A DNA stretch of 64,000 nt from Streptomyces griseoluteus (lineage in GTDB: Bacteria; Actinomycetota; Actinomycetes; Streptomycetales; Streptomycetaceae), in NCBI RefSeq assembly GCF_004784465.1, contig NZ_SRRU01000008.1, forward strand, positions 1 to 64,000, written 5' to 3'. Below the pieces are notes generated by a model. That model was not told the DNA's origin. It searched no databases and saw only the letters and a list, made by a program, of their open reading frames with translations. Of the stretch, positions 8,457 to 17,485 are shown in pieces; position 1 is the stretch's first letter; every line of letters begins with the position of its first letter. The position numbers were made by a program, and so were the translations under genes.

Positions 8457-8936
8457 TCAGGGACAGGAGCTGGAGCTCTGGCCGACCACGTGGGCGTCCG
8501 CGTTGTCCGCCGCCTTCACGTAGGCGGCCGACGTGCCCCGGCGGTCGTAGGTCTTGGTGAAGTCGGGGGCCAGGTCGATGACGAACTTGACCTTGTAGCA
8601 GTACCCGGCGTCGATGCGCAGGGTGTCCCAGTCCTCCTTGTACGGGGTGTGACCCCCGTTGGGCGACAGGTAGTACGTGGTCTGCGCCACGCCGTCGCTC
8701 GAGCAGGTCGGCTGCGTGGCCGTCCACGAGCCGGTGCTGTCCCCGGAACGGCACCAGTTCTTGAGCGCGGTCGCGCCCAGAGCGGTGTCGTTCACGGAGG
8801 ACGAACATCCCCCGATACCGCAACTCGCCCCGGCACTGGCGGTGGTGGCCGAACCCATCACGCCGACGACCGTCATCGCCGTCACCGCGGCCGCCGCTCT
8901 CCCCAGCCCTCTGGGCAGCACTTTCCTGGAAAACAC
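8457..8936 (-). CDS. Secreted cysteine-containing protein of unknown function
   Basis: A 159-residue protein with a signal peptide: the basic start FSRKVLPRGLGR, then a hydrophobic segment (about residues 14-33) ending in ATTASAGAS, a plausible signal-peptidase I site. The mature part has six cysteines (in SCGIGGCSS, NWCRSG, PTCSS, GYCYK and the C-terminal SSSCP), suggesting disulphides. I do not recognise the family. The GTG at 8936 is chosen because AGGGGAGG lies about eight bases upstream; the upstream in-frame ATG would bury the signal peptide. It stands alone, following integrase debris. Confidence 0.7.
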   Translation of the reverse strand: MFSRKVLPRGLGRAAAAVTAMTVVGVMGSATTASAGASCGIGGCSSSVNDTALGATALKNWCRSGDSTGSWTATQPTCSSDGVAQTTYYLSPNGGHTPYKEDWDTLRIDAGYCYKVKFVIDLAPDFTKTYDRRGTSAAYVKAADNADAHVVGQSSSSCP

Positions 8937-9151
8937 CGAAGATTCCTCCCCTGTCGGCTCATGCGAAGGCATGAACTCAAGCCAGGAAGCTAGTGCCATT
9001 CACGGGCGGTGTCAGCGTGTTCGCGCCGCTGTGAAATTGCCGTCCGGGGGGGGTGGGGGAGGGGAGTTGTCGCCCAAGGGAGCTGCGTGACGCCGCCCGC
9101 CGCGCCGCCCTCGCCTTCAACCCCAGGGGCGGGGGCGGCGCGGCGATGGCG

Positions 9152-10474
9152 CTAGGCCAGCGGCTTGCTCAGTACCGCCTTGCGGTGGCTGAAGGTGTCC
9201 AGGGAGTAGCGGCCGTGGTAGCTGCCCATGCCGCTCTCGCCGACACCGCCGAAGGGGAGGTCGGAGACGGTGAGGTGGGCGAGGGGGAGGCCGTGGCCGA
9301 GGCCGCCGGAGGAGGTCTCGGCGGCGATGCGGTCGCGGGTGGTGTCGGAGTCGGTGAAGACGTACAGCGCGAGAGGCTTGTCGCGGTCGTTGATGAAGTC
9401 CACCGCCGCGTCCAGGTCCGGCACGGTGACGATCGGGAGGATGGGCCCGAAGATCTCCTCCTGCATCACCGGTGCGTCCGGCGCCACGTCGGCCAGCACG
9501 GTCGGCGCGATGTACTTCTCCGTACGGTCGCTGTCCCCGCCGACCGCCACCCGGCCGGAGCCGAGCAGGCCGGAAAGCCGGTCGAAGTGGCGCTCGTTGA
9601 CGATGCGGCCGTACTCCGGGGAGGCAGCCGGCTCGGCGCCGTAGATGCCCTCGACCGCGCGGACGAGCGCCGCCTCCAGGGCGGGGGCGGTCTCCGGGTC
9701 GGTGAGGACGTAGTCGGGGGCGACGCAGGTCTGTCCGGCGTTGAGGAACTTGCCGCGCGCCAGCCGGTCGGCGACCACGTCGAGGTCGGTGTCCCGGTCC
9801 ACGAACGCGGGTGACTTGCCGCCGAGTTCGAGGGTGACGGGGGTGAGGTGCTCGGCGGCCGCACGCATGACGACGCGGCCCACCGTGCCGTTGCCGGTGT
9901 AGAAGATGTGGTCGAAGCGCTGGGCCAGCAGGGCCGTCGTCTCGGGGATGCCGCCCTCGACCACCGCGACCGCGTCGGTGTCGAGGTAGGCCGGGATCAG
10001 CTCGGCCAGCGCGGCCGAGGTCGCCGGGGCCAGCTCGCTCGGCTTCGCCACGACCGCGTTGCCCGACGCGAGGGCGCCGACCACGGGGGCGAGGAGGAGC
10101 TGGGCGGGGTAGTTCCAGGGGGCGATGACGAGGACGACGCCGAGCGGGTCGTACTGGGTCCAGGCCGTGGCGTCGGCACCGAGGTGTGCGGGGACCGGAG
10201 CCGGCTCGGGGCGGAGCCACTCCGCCAGGTGCTCCAGGGTGTGGTCGATCTCGCGGACCGTGAAGTCGATCTCCGTACGGTACGCCTCGGTGGCGCTCTT
10301 GCCCAGGTCGGCGTGGAGGGCGGCGGCGAGGTCGTCCCCGTGCTCGGTCAGCATCGCGCGCAGCCGGCGCAACTGCTCCGTACGCCACTCGACGGACTTG
10401 GTCCGCCCGGTCCGGAACGTGCGGCGCAGCCGGGCCACGGTGTCGGCGGCCTGCTCGGTGGGGGAGTGGTTCAC
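9152..10474 (-). CDS. NAD(P)-dependent aldehyde dehydrogenase
   Basis: A 440-residue member of the aldehyde dehydrogenase superfamily oxidising an aldehyde to its acid. It contains VLVIAPWNYP (near residue 100), the glutamate motif LELGGKSP (near 205), the catalytic cysteine in FLNAGQTCVAPDY (near 240) and EEIFGPILPI (near 335). The relatively short length and the missing long N-terminal arm resemble the class-3/coniferyl aldehyde dehydrogenase branch. The GTG at 10474 with GAGG eight bases upstream is preferred over the upstream ATG. A perfect dyad lies about 60 bp upstream. No pathway partner is adjacent. Confidence 0.85.
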   Translation of the reverse strand: MNHSPTEQAADTVARLRRTFRTGRTKSVEWRTEQLRRLRAMLTEHGDDLAAALHADLGKSATEAYRTEIDFTVREIDHTLEHLAEWLRPEPAPVPAHLGADATAWTQYDPLGVVLVIAPWNYPAQLLLAPVVGALASGNAVVAKPSELAPATSAALAELIPAYLDTDAVAVVEGGIPETTALLAQRFDHIFYTGNGTVGRVVMRAAAEHLTPVTLELGGKSPAFVDRDTDLDVVADRLARGKFLNAGQTCVAPDYVLTDPETAPALEAALVRAVEGIYGAEPAASPEYGRIVNERHFDRLSGLLGSGRVAVGGDSDRTEKYIAPTVLADVAPDAPVMQEEIFGPILPIVTVPDLDAAVDFINDRDKPLALYVFTDSDTTRDRIAAETSSGGLGHGLPLAHLTVSDLPFGGVGESGMGSYHGRYSLDTFSHRKAVLSKPLA

Positions 10475-10532
10475 GGGTGCCTCGCATCCTCGACGATCAG
10501 ATGTAAACACCAACCTTTCAGAGGACGGAACA

Positions 10533-10555
10533 CATTCCGTGGATCGCCCGGAATG
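10533..10555. promoter_or_regulatory. Inverted repeat upstream of aldehyde dehydrogenase
   Basis: CATTCCG (10533-10539) and CGGAATG (10549-10555) form a perfect 7-9-7 inverted repeat between the aldehyde dehydrogenase start and the end of the tetronate operon. It could be an operator for the dehydrogenase; the regulator is not evident. Confidence 0.35.
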
Positions 10556-10578
10556 ACGTAGATCACGGCGTGTACGCG

Positions 10579-10597
10579 AAAGGGCCGCACCGGCCCT
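10579..10597 (-). terminator. Intrinsic terminator of the tetronate operon
   Basis: AGGGCC and GGCCCT pair around a GCACC loop, and on the operon strand the stem is followed by TTTCG. It begins six bases beyond the stop codon of the last gene (gntR) and so closes the seven-gene leftward operon. Confidence 0.6.
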
Positions 10598-10602
10598 GGC
10601 TG

Positions 10603-11355
10603 TCAGGTGTCCGACCCCAACCGCACGTCCAGCCCGTCGGTCTCCGTCCAGAAGTGTTCGTCCGCGTCCTGGAGGCGGGACGCGGCGTGGCGGAGGTGGA
10701 GGCGGGCGGCGGCCCGGGCGGCTTCGGGGTCGTGGGACTCGATGGCGGCGAGGATGGCGTGGTGTTCCTGGCGGACCGCCTCGATGAAGTCGGTGCGGCG
10801 GGCCTCGTTGGCGCGGGTGACGCGGATGCCGCCGCGGGCGACCTCGCCGAGGTAGCGGACCGTCTGGACGAGGACCGGGTTGCCGGTGGACTCGGCGATG
10901 GTGCGGTGGAAGGCGAGGTCCTCGTCCACACCGTCGCCGTCGGCGGCGACCGCCGTGTCCAGCGCGGCCAGCGCGAGGCGCATCCGGGCGATGTCGTCCG
11001 GCGTGGCACGGGTGGCGGCCAGGGCCGCCGCCTCGTCCTCCAGGGCCGCGCGGACCTCGACGATCTGGAGCACCTTGGACTTGGTGCCAGGGGACTCGCC
11101 CTCCAGGTCGAGCGGCCTGGTGCGCCGGGGCAGGACGAAGACGCCGAGGCCCTGGCGCGGCTCGACCAGGCCCGCGTTGCGCAGCCGGGACACCGCCTCG
11201 CGGACGACCGTACGGCTCACGCCGAGCTGCTTGACCAGCGCGACCTCGGTCGGCAGTTTGTCGCCCTCGGCGAGCCGCCCGGACTCGATCTCCTCCGCGA
11301 GTATCGCGGCGACCCGGTCCGCGAGCCGTATCGGACCGCTCACCTTGGAAAACAT
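10603..11355 (-). CDS. GntR-family (FCD) regulator of the tetronate operon
   Basis: A 250-residue GntR regulator. The winged HTH occupies residues 10-75, including LPTEVALVKQLGVSRTVVRE, followed by the all-helical FCD ligand domain (FadR C-terminal type) with AFHRTIAESTGNP and EHHAILAAIE supplying likely metal- and acid-binding residues. It is the last gene of the operon, ten bases after denD, so it is co-transcribed with its presumed targets. The likely operator is the 19-bp dyad at the 5' end of the operon. FCD proteins of this type usually repress sugar-acid operons until the acid binds. Confidence 0.85.
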   Translation of the reverse strand: MFSKVSGPIRLADRVAAILAEEIESGRLAEGDKLPTEVALVKQLGVSRTVVREAVSRLRNAGLVEPRQGLGVFVLPRRTRPLDLEGESPGTKSKVLQIVEVRAALEDEAAALAATRATPDDIARMRLALAALDTAVAADGDGVDEDLAFHRTIAESTGNPVLVQTVRYLGEVARGGIRVTRANEARRTDFIEAVRQEHHAILAAIESHDPEAARAAARLHLRHAASRLQDADEHFWTETDGLDVRLGSDT

Positions 11356-11365
11356 GCTTTTCAGT

Positions 11366-12412
11366 CTATCGACCGGCGCTCCGCGGCCCCGCCCGCAGCG
11401 CGGTGACGGCGGTCACCGCGTCGGCGTGGTCGGCCAGGTACTCCCGGACGACCGACTCGAAGTCCGGGTCGGCGGCCAGCCCGAGCGTGGCGGCGCGGGC
11501 GTTGTCGAAGTCGGCCGGCCAGGACCCCACGATGGCCTCCACGGCGGGTTCGGGCGCGACGGTCACGAGGTCCGCCACGGCGTCCCCGGCCACCCGGCGA
11601 AGAGTCCGGAGCATGTCCGAGACCGAGACCGTCAGGGCGGGCAGGTTGACCGGGAGCCGGCCGTCGAGCTGACCGGGGCCCTCGCCGCGCTCCAGCTCAG
11701 CGACCCGGAGGATGCCCGTGACCGTGCGCCGGGGGGAGGCCAGGGCCACCCGCAGGCCGGGGTCGACGGGGCAGACGGCCGGCAGCCCGGCCAGCGGCTC
11801 CCGGACGACACCGGACAGGAACCCGGACGCGGCGGCGTTGGGCCTGCCCGGCCGCACCGACACGGTCATCAGCCGGGCCACCCGCCCGTCCACGAACCCC
11901 CGGCGCGTGTACTCCGCGACGAGCTGCTCGCAGACGAACTTCTGCACCCCGTAACTGGATCGAGGCGTCGGCAGCGTGGCCTCGCTGACCACCTCCGGCA
12001 GCGGCAGCGCCGGGTCCGAGCCGTACACCGCGACACTGCTGGAGAAGAGCAGCCGTACGACCGGACCCCCGGCGGCCGCCTGGGCGCGGGCCGCTTCGAG
12101 CAGGGCGCGGGTGGTGTCCACGTTGGCGGCCATGCCGAGATCGAAGTCGGCCTCGCACTCGGCCGACACGGCGGACGCCAGATGGACCACCGCGTCCACC
12201 GGCTCGGCGAACAACTCGCCCAGCCGCTCCGTGAGATCACCCCGGACGACCTCCACCAGCGGGTCGGTGGCGAGCGGTGACGCGTCCGGTACGAACAGGT
12301 CGGCCAGCACCAGCCGGTCCACGGGCACACCGGCGAACTTCCGTGTCTCCAGCAGCCGTTCGGCCACCTGGCGGCCCAGGAAGCCGAAGCCCCCGGTGAT
12401 GACGATCCTCAT
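11366..12412 (-). CDS. denD: D-erythronate dehydrogenase-like NAD-dependent epimerase-fold enzyme
   Basis: A 348-residue extended SDR. The glycine motif TGGFGFLGRQ opens the protein and the catalytic YxxxK is in SSYGVQKFVCE near residue 155. DenD oxidises the C2 hydroxyl of D-erythronate to 2-oxo-tetronate in the four-carbon acid-sugar pathway. Its start ATG overlaps the stop of otnI by four bases (ATGA), indicating translational coupling. The assignment rests on family resemblance plus the complete set of otnI, otnK and otnC genes in the same operon; by sequence alone it could be another epimerase-fold dehydrogenase. Confidence 0.8.
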   Translation of the reverse strand: MRIVITGGFGFLGRQVAERLLETRKFAGVPVDRLVLADLFVPDASPLATDPLVEVVRGDLTERLGELFAEPVDAVVHLASAVSAECEADFDLGMAANVDTTRALLEAARAQAAAGGPVVRLLFSSSVAVYGSDPALPLPEVVSEATLPTPRSSYGVQKFVCEQLVAEYTRRGFVDGRVARLMTVSVRPGRPNAAASGFLSGVVREPLAGLPAVCPVDPGLRVALASPRRTVTGILRVAELERGEGPGQLDGRLPVNLPALTVSVSDMLRTLRRVAGDAVADLVTVAPEPAVEAIVGSWPADFDNARAATLGLAADPDFESVVREYLADHADAVTAVTALRAGPRSAGR

Positions 12413-13191
12413 GCGTCTGCTCCTCGGTAGTCGCGCAGCCAGCCGAGCCCCTCGCTCGTCCCGGCACGTGGGCGGTACTCGCAGCCGATCCACCCTTCGA
12501 AGGCCAACTCGTCGATCAGGTCGAAGAGATGGCCGATGTTCAGTTCGCCCGCGTGGGGTTCCGCCCGGTCGGGCACGCCCGCGATCTGGAGATGCCCGAC
12601 CCGGCCGGTCGGCAGGTCCCGGCGCAGGACCGTGGTCAGGTCGCCCTCGGTGATCTGGCAGTGATAGAGGTCCAGTTGGACCTTGACGTGGTCGGAGCCC
12701 AATTCCCGGACCACAGCGTGCGCTTCGGCCTGCCGGTTCAGGAAGTAGCCGGGCATGTCACGGTGGTTGATCGGCTCGATCAGGAGGTCCACCCCCACCG
12801 CTCCTGCCCGCTCGGCGGCCCAGGCGAGGTTGCCGAGGTAGGTGTCACGCGCCGCGCCGGACGGCACCAGCCCGGCCATCACATGCACACGCGGACAGTC
12901 CAGCGCCGCCGCGTACTCCAGCGCCCGCTCGATCCCGGCCCGCGTCTCCGCCTCCCTGCCGGGCAGCGCGGCCGTACCGCGCTCACCCGCGTCCCAGTCG
13001 CCGGGCGGTGCGTTGAACAGCACCTGCCGCAGGCCGTGTTCGTCCAGCAGGCGGCGCAGCCCGGCGGGGTCGTACGCGTACGGGAAGAGGTACTCGACGG
13101 CCTCGAAGCCGTCCCCGGCGGCCGCGGCGAAGCGGGCCGGGAACGGGTGCTCGGTGTACATCATGGACAGGTTCGCTGCGAACCTCGGCAT
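12409..13191 (-). CDS. otnI: 2-oxo-tetronate isomerase (hydroxypyruvate isomerase family)
   Basis: A 260-residue TIM-barrel of the xylose-isomerase-like superfamily. It opens with PRFAANLSMMYTEHPF and carries the metal-binding set of the Hyi family: glutamate in LLIEPINHRDMPGYFL, aspartate and histidine in VQLDLYHCQ, and glutamate in IGCEYRP. OtnI interconverts 2-oxo- and 3-oxo-tetronate. Length matches the family (about 258). The ATG at 13191 has GGGAG five bases upstream and is chosen over an in-frame ATG at 13203. It overlaps denD and follows the transporter gene by 32 bp. Confidence 0.85.
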   Translation of the reverse strand: MPRFAANLSMMYTEHPFPARFAAAAGDGFEAVEYLFPYAYDPAGLRRLLDEHGLRQVLFNAPPGDWDAGERGTAALPGREAETRAGIERALEYAAALDCPRVHVMAGLVPSGAARDTYLGNLAWAAERAGAVGVDLLIEPINHRDMPGYFLNRQAEAHAVVRELGSDHVKVQLDLYHCQITEGDLTTVLRRDLPTGRVGHLQIAGVPDRAEPHAGELNIGHLFDLIDELAFEGWIGCEYRPRAGTSEGLGWLRDYRGADA

Positions 13192-13223
13192 GGTCACTCC
13201 CATGACGCCGGTGGGGGCGCCGG

Positions 13224-14528
13224 TCAGCGGTTGACGACGTCCTTCTTGGTGGTGAGTACGGCGGCGGCGCCCACGACGAGGCTGAACGCCAGCACGTACA
13301 TCGGCAGGGACGCCGAACCCGTGCTGTCCTTCAGCGCGCCGATCATGTACGGGCTGACGAAACCGGCCAGATTGCCGACCGAGTTGATCAGGGCGAGCCC
13401 GGCCGCGGCCGCCGTACCGCCCAGGAAGGCGGTGGGCAGCGACCAGAACAGCGGGGCGCAGGTCAGCACGCCGGCCGCCGCGAAGGACAGCGCGATCAGG
13501 GACAGCGCGGTGGAGCCCGACCAGGAGGCGGCCAGGGTGAAGCCGACCGCGCCCATGAGGCTCGGGACGACCAGGTGCCAGCGGCGCTCCCGGCGCCGGT
13601 CGGCCGAGCGGCCGAACAGGTTCATCGCGACCAGCGCGGCCAGGAACGGCACCGAACTCAGCACGCCGATGGCCAGGTTGCCCTTGATGCCGGTCGACTC
13701 CACGAAGGTGGGCATCCAGAACGTCAGCGCGTACTGGCCCATCACGAAGCAGAAGTAGATCAGGCTCATCAGCCACACCTTGGGGTCGCGGAAGCCGTCC
13801 CAGACCTTGCCGTGCACGGTCCGGTGCGCCGCGTCCTCGGTGAGCGCCCGCTCCACGACGTCCTTCTCCTCGTCGCTGAGCCACTTCGCGTCCCGCACCC
13901 CGTTGTCCAGGTAGAACAGCGTGGCCACACCGACCGCGAGGGCCGGCAGCGCCTCCAGCGCGAACATCCACTGCCATCCCTGCCAGCCGCCCGTGCCGTG
14001 GAAGGTGTCCAGAATCCAGCCGGAGAGCGGGTTGCCGAAGATGCCCGCCACCGGGATCGCCGACATGAACATCGCGATGACGCGGGCCCGGCGGTGGGAC
14101 GGGAACCAGTAGGTGCAGTACAGGATGACACCGGGGTAGAACCCCGCCTCGGCCGCGCCGAGCAGGAAGCGGAGCACGTAGAACGTCGCCTCGTCGGTGA
14201 CGAAGACGAAGGCCGCCGAGACCACGCCCCAGCTGATCATGATCCGGGCTATCCAGGTGCGGGCGCCGACCCGCTGGAGCAGCAGGTTCGACGGGACCTC
14301 GAAGAGGAAGTACCCGATGAAGAACAGCCCGGCGCCCAGGCCGTACGACGCCTCGCTGAACCCCAGGTCGGCGGACATCTGGAGCTTGGCGAAGCCCACG
14401 TTGACGCGGTCGAGGTAGGAGACGACGTAAGCGAGGACGAGGAAGGGGACGATGCGCCGGACGACCTTGCGGAAGACGGCGTTCTCGCGGGTGAGGTCGG
14501 CTTCGGCGGCGACCGTGGGAAGGGGCAT
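13224..14528 (-). CDS. MFS transporter of the anion:cation symporter type, probable tetronate importer
   Basis: A 434-residue twelve-helix permease. SYLDRVNVGFAKLQM near residue 45 and FFIGYFLFEVPSNLLLQRVG near residue 85 are hallmark motifs of the ACS/phthalate-permease branch of the major facilitator superfamily, which moves organic anions with protons. Placed between otnC and otnI, it is the only transporter of the operon and so the likely uptake system for L-threonate and/or D-erythronate. AAGGA stands seven bases before the ATG. Confidence 0.85.
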   Translation of the reverse strand: MPLPTVAAEADLTRENAVFRKVVRRIVPFLVLAYVVSYLDRVNVGFAKLQMSADLGFSEASYGLGAGLFFIGYFLFEVPSNLLLQRVGARTWIARIMISWGVVSAAFVFVTDEATFYVLRFLLGAAEAGFYPGVILYCTYWFPSHRRARVIAMFMSAIPVAGIFGNPLSGWILDTFHGTGGWQGWQWMFALEALPALAVGVATLFYLDNGVRDAKWLSDEEKDVVERALTEDAAHRTVHGKVWDGFRDPKVWLMSLIYFCFVMGQYALTFWMPTFVESTGIKGNLAIGVLSSVPFLAALVAMNLFGRSADRRRERRWHLVVPSLMGAVGFTLAASWSGSTALSLIALSFAAAGVLTCAPLFWSLPTAFLGGTAAAAGLALINSVGNLAGFVSPYMIGALKDSTGSASLPMYVLAFSLVVGAAAVLTTKKDVVNR

Positions 14529-14579
14529 GACGAATCCTTCGAGCGGCTCAGGGGGATTGTCGGGACGACGTGCGGCGGT

Positions 14580-15242
14580 TCACCAGCGGGCGCCGAACAC
14601 GGCGCGCAGTTCGGCGAGTTCGGGTTCCGCGAGCGGGGCGGGCCTGCGCTCGGTGAGCAGCCACAGGCGTGCCGTCTCCTCGAGTTCTTCGAGGACGGCC
14701 AGTGCGGAGGCCGCGTCGGGCCCCCAGACGACCGGGCCCAGCCGGTCGAGCAGCACGGCCCGGATCGGCGTACCGCGCGCGGCGCGTTCGGCGATGCGGG
14801 CGGTCACCAGGTCGGCCACGCGCGGGTCGCCGGGCCGGTGGTAGGGGACGAGCGGGACGTGCCCGACCTTCATCACGTAGTACGGGGTGATCGGCGGGAG
14901 CACGTCGTCCGCACGCCACACCCCGGCCAGGGTCAGCCCGACCAGGTGCGTGGAGTGGGTGTGGACGATGAAGCGGGCGGTGGGATCGGCGGCGTGGATA
15001 CGGCGGTGCAGGGTGAGGGTCTTGCTGGCGCGGTCGCCCGCGAGCTGTTCGCCGTCGGCGTCGACGAGGGCCAGCCGGCCGGGGTCGAGGAAGCCCAGGG
15101 CCGCGTCGGTCGGGGTGATCAGGTGGGAGTCACCGACCCGGGCGCTGATGTTGCCCGCGCTGGCGTGGACATAGCCCCGCGCGAACAGGCTCGTGCCCAC
15201 CCGGACGATCTCGCGCCGGGCCTCCTCCACCGGGTCGCTCAT
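14580..15242 (-). CDS. otnC: 3-oxo-tetronate 4-phosphate decarboxylase (class II aldolase fold)
   Basis: A 220-residue class II aldolase/adducin-fold protein. GYVHASAGNISARV near residue 25 and the zinc-binding HTHSTH near residue 95 are visible; a further zinc histidine is expected toward the C-terminal half. OtnC converts 3-oxo-tetronate 4-phosphate to dihydroxyacetone phosphate and CO2. The start ATG overlaps the otnK stop by four bases. By sequence it could also be read as an L-fuculose-phosphate aldolase relative; the kinase and isomerase neighbours decide the call. Confidence 0.85.
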   Translation of the reverse strand: MSDPVEEARREIVRVGTSLFARGYVHASAGNISARVGDSHLITPTDAALGFLDPGRLALVDADGEQLAGDRASKTLTLHRRIHAADPTARFIVHTHSTHLVGLTLAGVWRADDVLPPITPYYVMKVGHVPLVPYHRPGDPRVADLVTARIAERAARGTPIRAVLLDRLGPVVWGPDAASALAVLEELEETARLWLLTERRPAPLAEPELAELRAVFGARW

Positions 15243-16522
15243 GCCGGCTCCAGCAGGGCGAACGCGGCGGAGAAGAAGTCGGGTCCCCCGAAGTTGCCCG
15301 ACTTCAGCGCGAGATGAAGTGTCCGCCCGTCGGGCGGAGTTGCCGCGCACCAGGGCACACCGGGGTCGATCTGCGGGCCGATGCGGAGCCCGGTGACGCC
15401 GAGGGCCTGCACGACCGCCCCCGAGGTCTCGCCCCCGGCGACGACGAGCTGCCGCACCCCGCGCGCCACGAGCCCCCGCGCCACCTCGGCCAGGGTCCGC
15501 TCCACCAGCTCACCGGCCTCGGCGGCACCGAGCCTGCTCTGCACCCCGCGCACCGCTTCGGGGGCCTCGGTGGAGTAGATCAGCACGGGTCCGTCGGCGA
15601 GGTGGGCCTCGGCGAAGGCCAGCGCCGACCCGGCCACGTCCTCACCCGCCGCGATACGGAGGGGGTCCACGCTGAAGGCGGGGCGCCCGGTGCCGAGGAA
15701 GGCCCGGACCTGGCCGTTGGTGGCCGTGGAGACCGAGCCGGACACGATGGCCCGGTAGCCGGAGGCGGGCGGCAACTGGGCCGCCTCCGTCGAGGGTCGA
15801 AGACCCCAGTTGGCCGGCAGCCCGATGGCCAGCCCCGAACCGGCCGTCACCAGCGGCAGATCCCGCACGGCCTCGCCCAGCCGCACCAGATCGTCATTGG
15901 AGACCGCGTCCACGACGGCGAACGCGACTTTCTGGACACGGAGTTCAGCGATGCGGGCCCGCACCGCATCCGCACCGCCCGCGACGACCGTGTGGTCGAT
16001 GAGTCCGACAGGCCGCCTGGTCTGCGCGCCCAGCACCTCGACCAGGTTGGAGTCGGTCATCGGCGTCAGCGGATGGTCCCGCATGCCGCTCTCGCTCAAC
16101 AGCACGTCACCGACGAAGAGATGACCCTTGAACACGGTGCGCCCGTTGTCCGGGAACGCCGGGGTGGCCACCGTGAAGTCGGTGTCCAGCGCGTCCATCA
16201 GGGCCTCGGCCACCGGCCCGATGTTCCCGGCCGGGGTGGAGTCGAAGGTCGAGCAGTACTTGAAGTAGACCTGCTCGGCCCCCGCGCCCCGCAGCCACGC
16301 CAGCGCCCGCAGCGAGGCGTCCACCGCCTCCGCGACGGGCACGGTACGGGACTTGAGCGCGATCACCACCGCGTCCGCGTCCCCGGCGAGACCCTGCCCG
16401 TCGTCCTCGTCCTCGGGGACGTCGATGAGCTGGACCACGCGCATCCCCGCGCGCACCAGGTTGTTCGCCAGGTCCGTGGCGCCGGTGAAGTCGTCGGCGA
16501 TGGCGCCGAGCCGGATTCCCAT
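15239..16522 (-). CDS. otnK: 3-oxo-tetronate kinase (DUF1537 four-carbon acid sugar kinase)
   Basis: A 427-residue kinase of the family formerly called DUF1537. The N-terminal sugar-binding motif GAIADDFTGATDLANNL is at residues 5-21, and the C-terminal nucleotide-binding region contains VVAGGETSGAVVQALG near residue 375. OtnK phosphorylates 3-oxo-tetronate at C4. The ATG at 16522 is preferred because GGAGG lies nine bases upstream; the ATG three codons earlier (16531) would abut it. The gene starts one base beyond the end of ltnD and overlaps otnC, so the whole block is tightly coupled. Confidence 0.9.
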   Translation of the reverse strand: MGIRLGAIADDFTGATDLANNLVRAGMRVVQLIDVPEDEDDGQGLAGDADAVVIALKSRTVPVAEAVDASLRALAWLRGAGAEQVYFKYCSTFDSTPAGNIGPVAEALMDALDTDFTVATPAFPDNGRTVFKGHLFVGDVLLSESGMRDHPLTPMTDSNLVEVLGAQTRRPVGLIDHTVVAGGADAVRARIAELRVQKVAFAVVDAVSNDDLVRLGEAVRDLPLVTAGSGLAIGLPANWGLRPSTEAAQLPPASGYRAIVSGSVSTATNGQVRAFLGTGRPAFSVDPLRIAAGEDVAGSALAFAEAHLADGPVLIYSTEAPEAVRGVQSRLGAAEAGELVERTLAEVARGLVARGVRQLVVAGGETSGAVVQALGVTGLRIGPQIDPGVPWCAATPPDGRTLHLALKSGNFGGPDFFSAAFALLEPA

Positions 16523-16523
16523 G

Positions 16524-17438
16524 TCAGCCATCCTCCGGCTTCGGCAGGTCGATCCCGGGGAAGATCTTGATCACCGCGCTGTCGTCCTCGCCGCCCAGGC
16601 CCGAGGCCGCCGCCTGGAGGAACATCTGGTGGGCGGTGGCGGCCAGCGGCAGCGGGAAGCGCTCCGGGCGGGCGGAGTCGAGCACGATCCCGAGGTCCTT
16701 CACGAAGATGTCGACGGCCGACAGGGGCGTGTAGTCACCGGCCAGTACGTGCGCCATGCGGTTCTCGAACATCCAGGAGTTGCCCGCGCTGTGGGTGATC
16801 ACCTCGTACAGCGTCCCGGCCGGGACACCGGCCTTGATGCCCAGCGCCATCGCCTCGGCGGCTGCGGCGATGTGGACCCCCGCGAGCAACTGGTTGACCA
16901 CCTTGACCTTGGAGCCGAGCCCGGCCTCGTCACCCAGCCGGTGCACGGTCGCGCTCATCGCCTCCAGCACCGGCCCGGCGAGCGCGTACGCCTCCGGGGC
17001 GCCGGAGGTCATCATGGTCAGCTCACCGGCCGCCGCGCGCACGGCACCGCCGGAGACCGGGGCGTCCAGGTAGAGGAGGCCCGACCCGGCCAGGCGAGAA
17101 CCCAGTCCGGCGGACCAGGCGGGGTCGACCGTGGAGCACATCACGAACACGGCCCCCGGTCGCAGCCGTTCGGCGGCGCCCTCCGCCCCGAACAGCACCT
17201 GCTCGACTTGCGCGGAGTTGACGACCACGCCGACCAGGACATCGACGGTGGCGGCGAGTTCACCGGGGGAGGGGAAGGCGGTGCCGCCCTCGCGGGCGAA
17301 GTCGGCGGCCACTTCGGGCCGCAGGTCGTGGACCCCGACGTCGTATCCCGCCGTCCGCAGGCTGCGGGCCATCCCGAGGCCCATGGCCCCGAGCCCCACC
17401 ACGCCCACACGGGGCTTCTGGTCCTTCACGCGCAACAT
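16524..17438 (-). CDS. ltnD: L-threonate dehydrogenase (beta-hydroxyacid dehydrogenase family)
   Basis: A 304-residue member of the 3-hydroxyisobutyrate/tartronate-semialdehyde dehydrogenase family. The NAD motif VGVVGLGAMGLGMARSL lies at residues 11-27, the substrate-binding DAPVSGG at about 125, and the catalytic lysine in GLGSKVKVVNQLL near 178. LtnD oxidises L-threonate at C2, giving 2-oxo-tetronate that enters the otnI-otnK-otnC route. The ATG at 17438 abuts AAGG; a GTG three codons on (17429) has better spacing, so the true start may be there. It is the first gene of the operon. Confidence 0.85.
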   Translation of the reverse strand: MLRVKDQKPRVGVVGLGAMGLGMARSLRTAGYDVGVHDLRPEVAADFAREGGTAFPSPGELAATVDVLVGVVVNSAQVEQVLFGAEGAAERLRPGAVFVMCSTVDPAWSAGLGSRLAGSGLLYLDAPVSGGAVRAAAGELTMMTSGAPEAYALAGPVLEAMSATVHRLGDEAGLGSKVKVVNQLLAGVHIAAAAEAMALGIKAGVPAGTLYEVITHSAGNSWMFENRMAHVLAGDYTPLSAVDIFVKDLGIVLDSARPERFPLPLAATAHQMFLQAAASGLGGEDDSAVIKIFPGIDLPKPEDG

Positions 17439-17485
17439 CCTTGTCTCGCAGTGGCCGCCCGGACGCCTTCAGTGCCGTCGGCGAA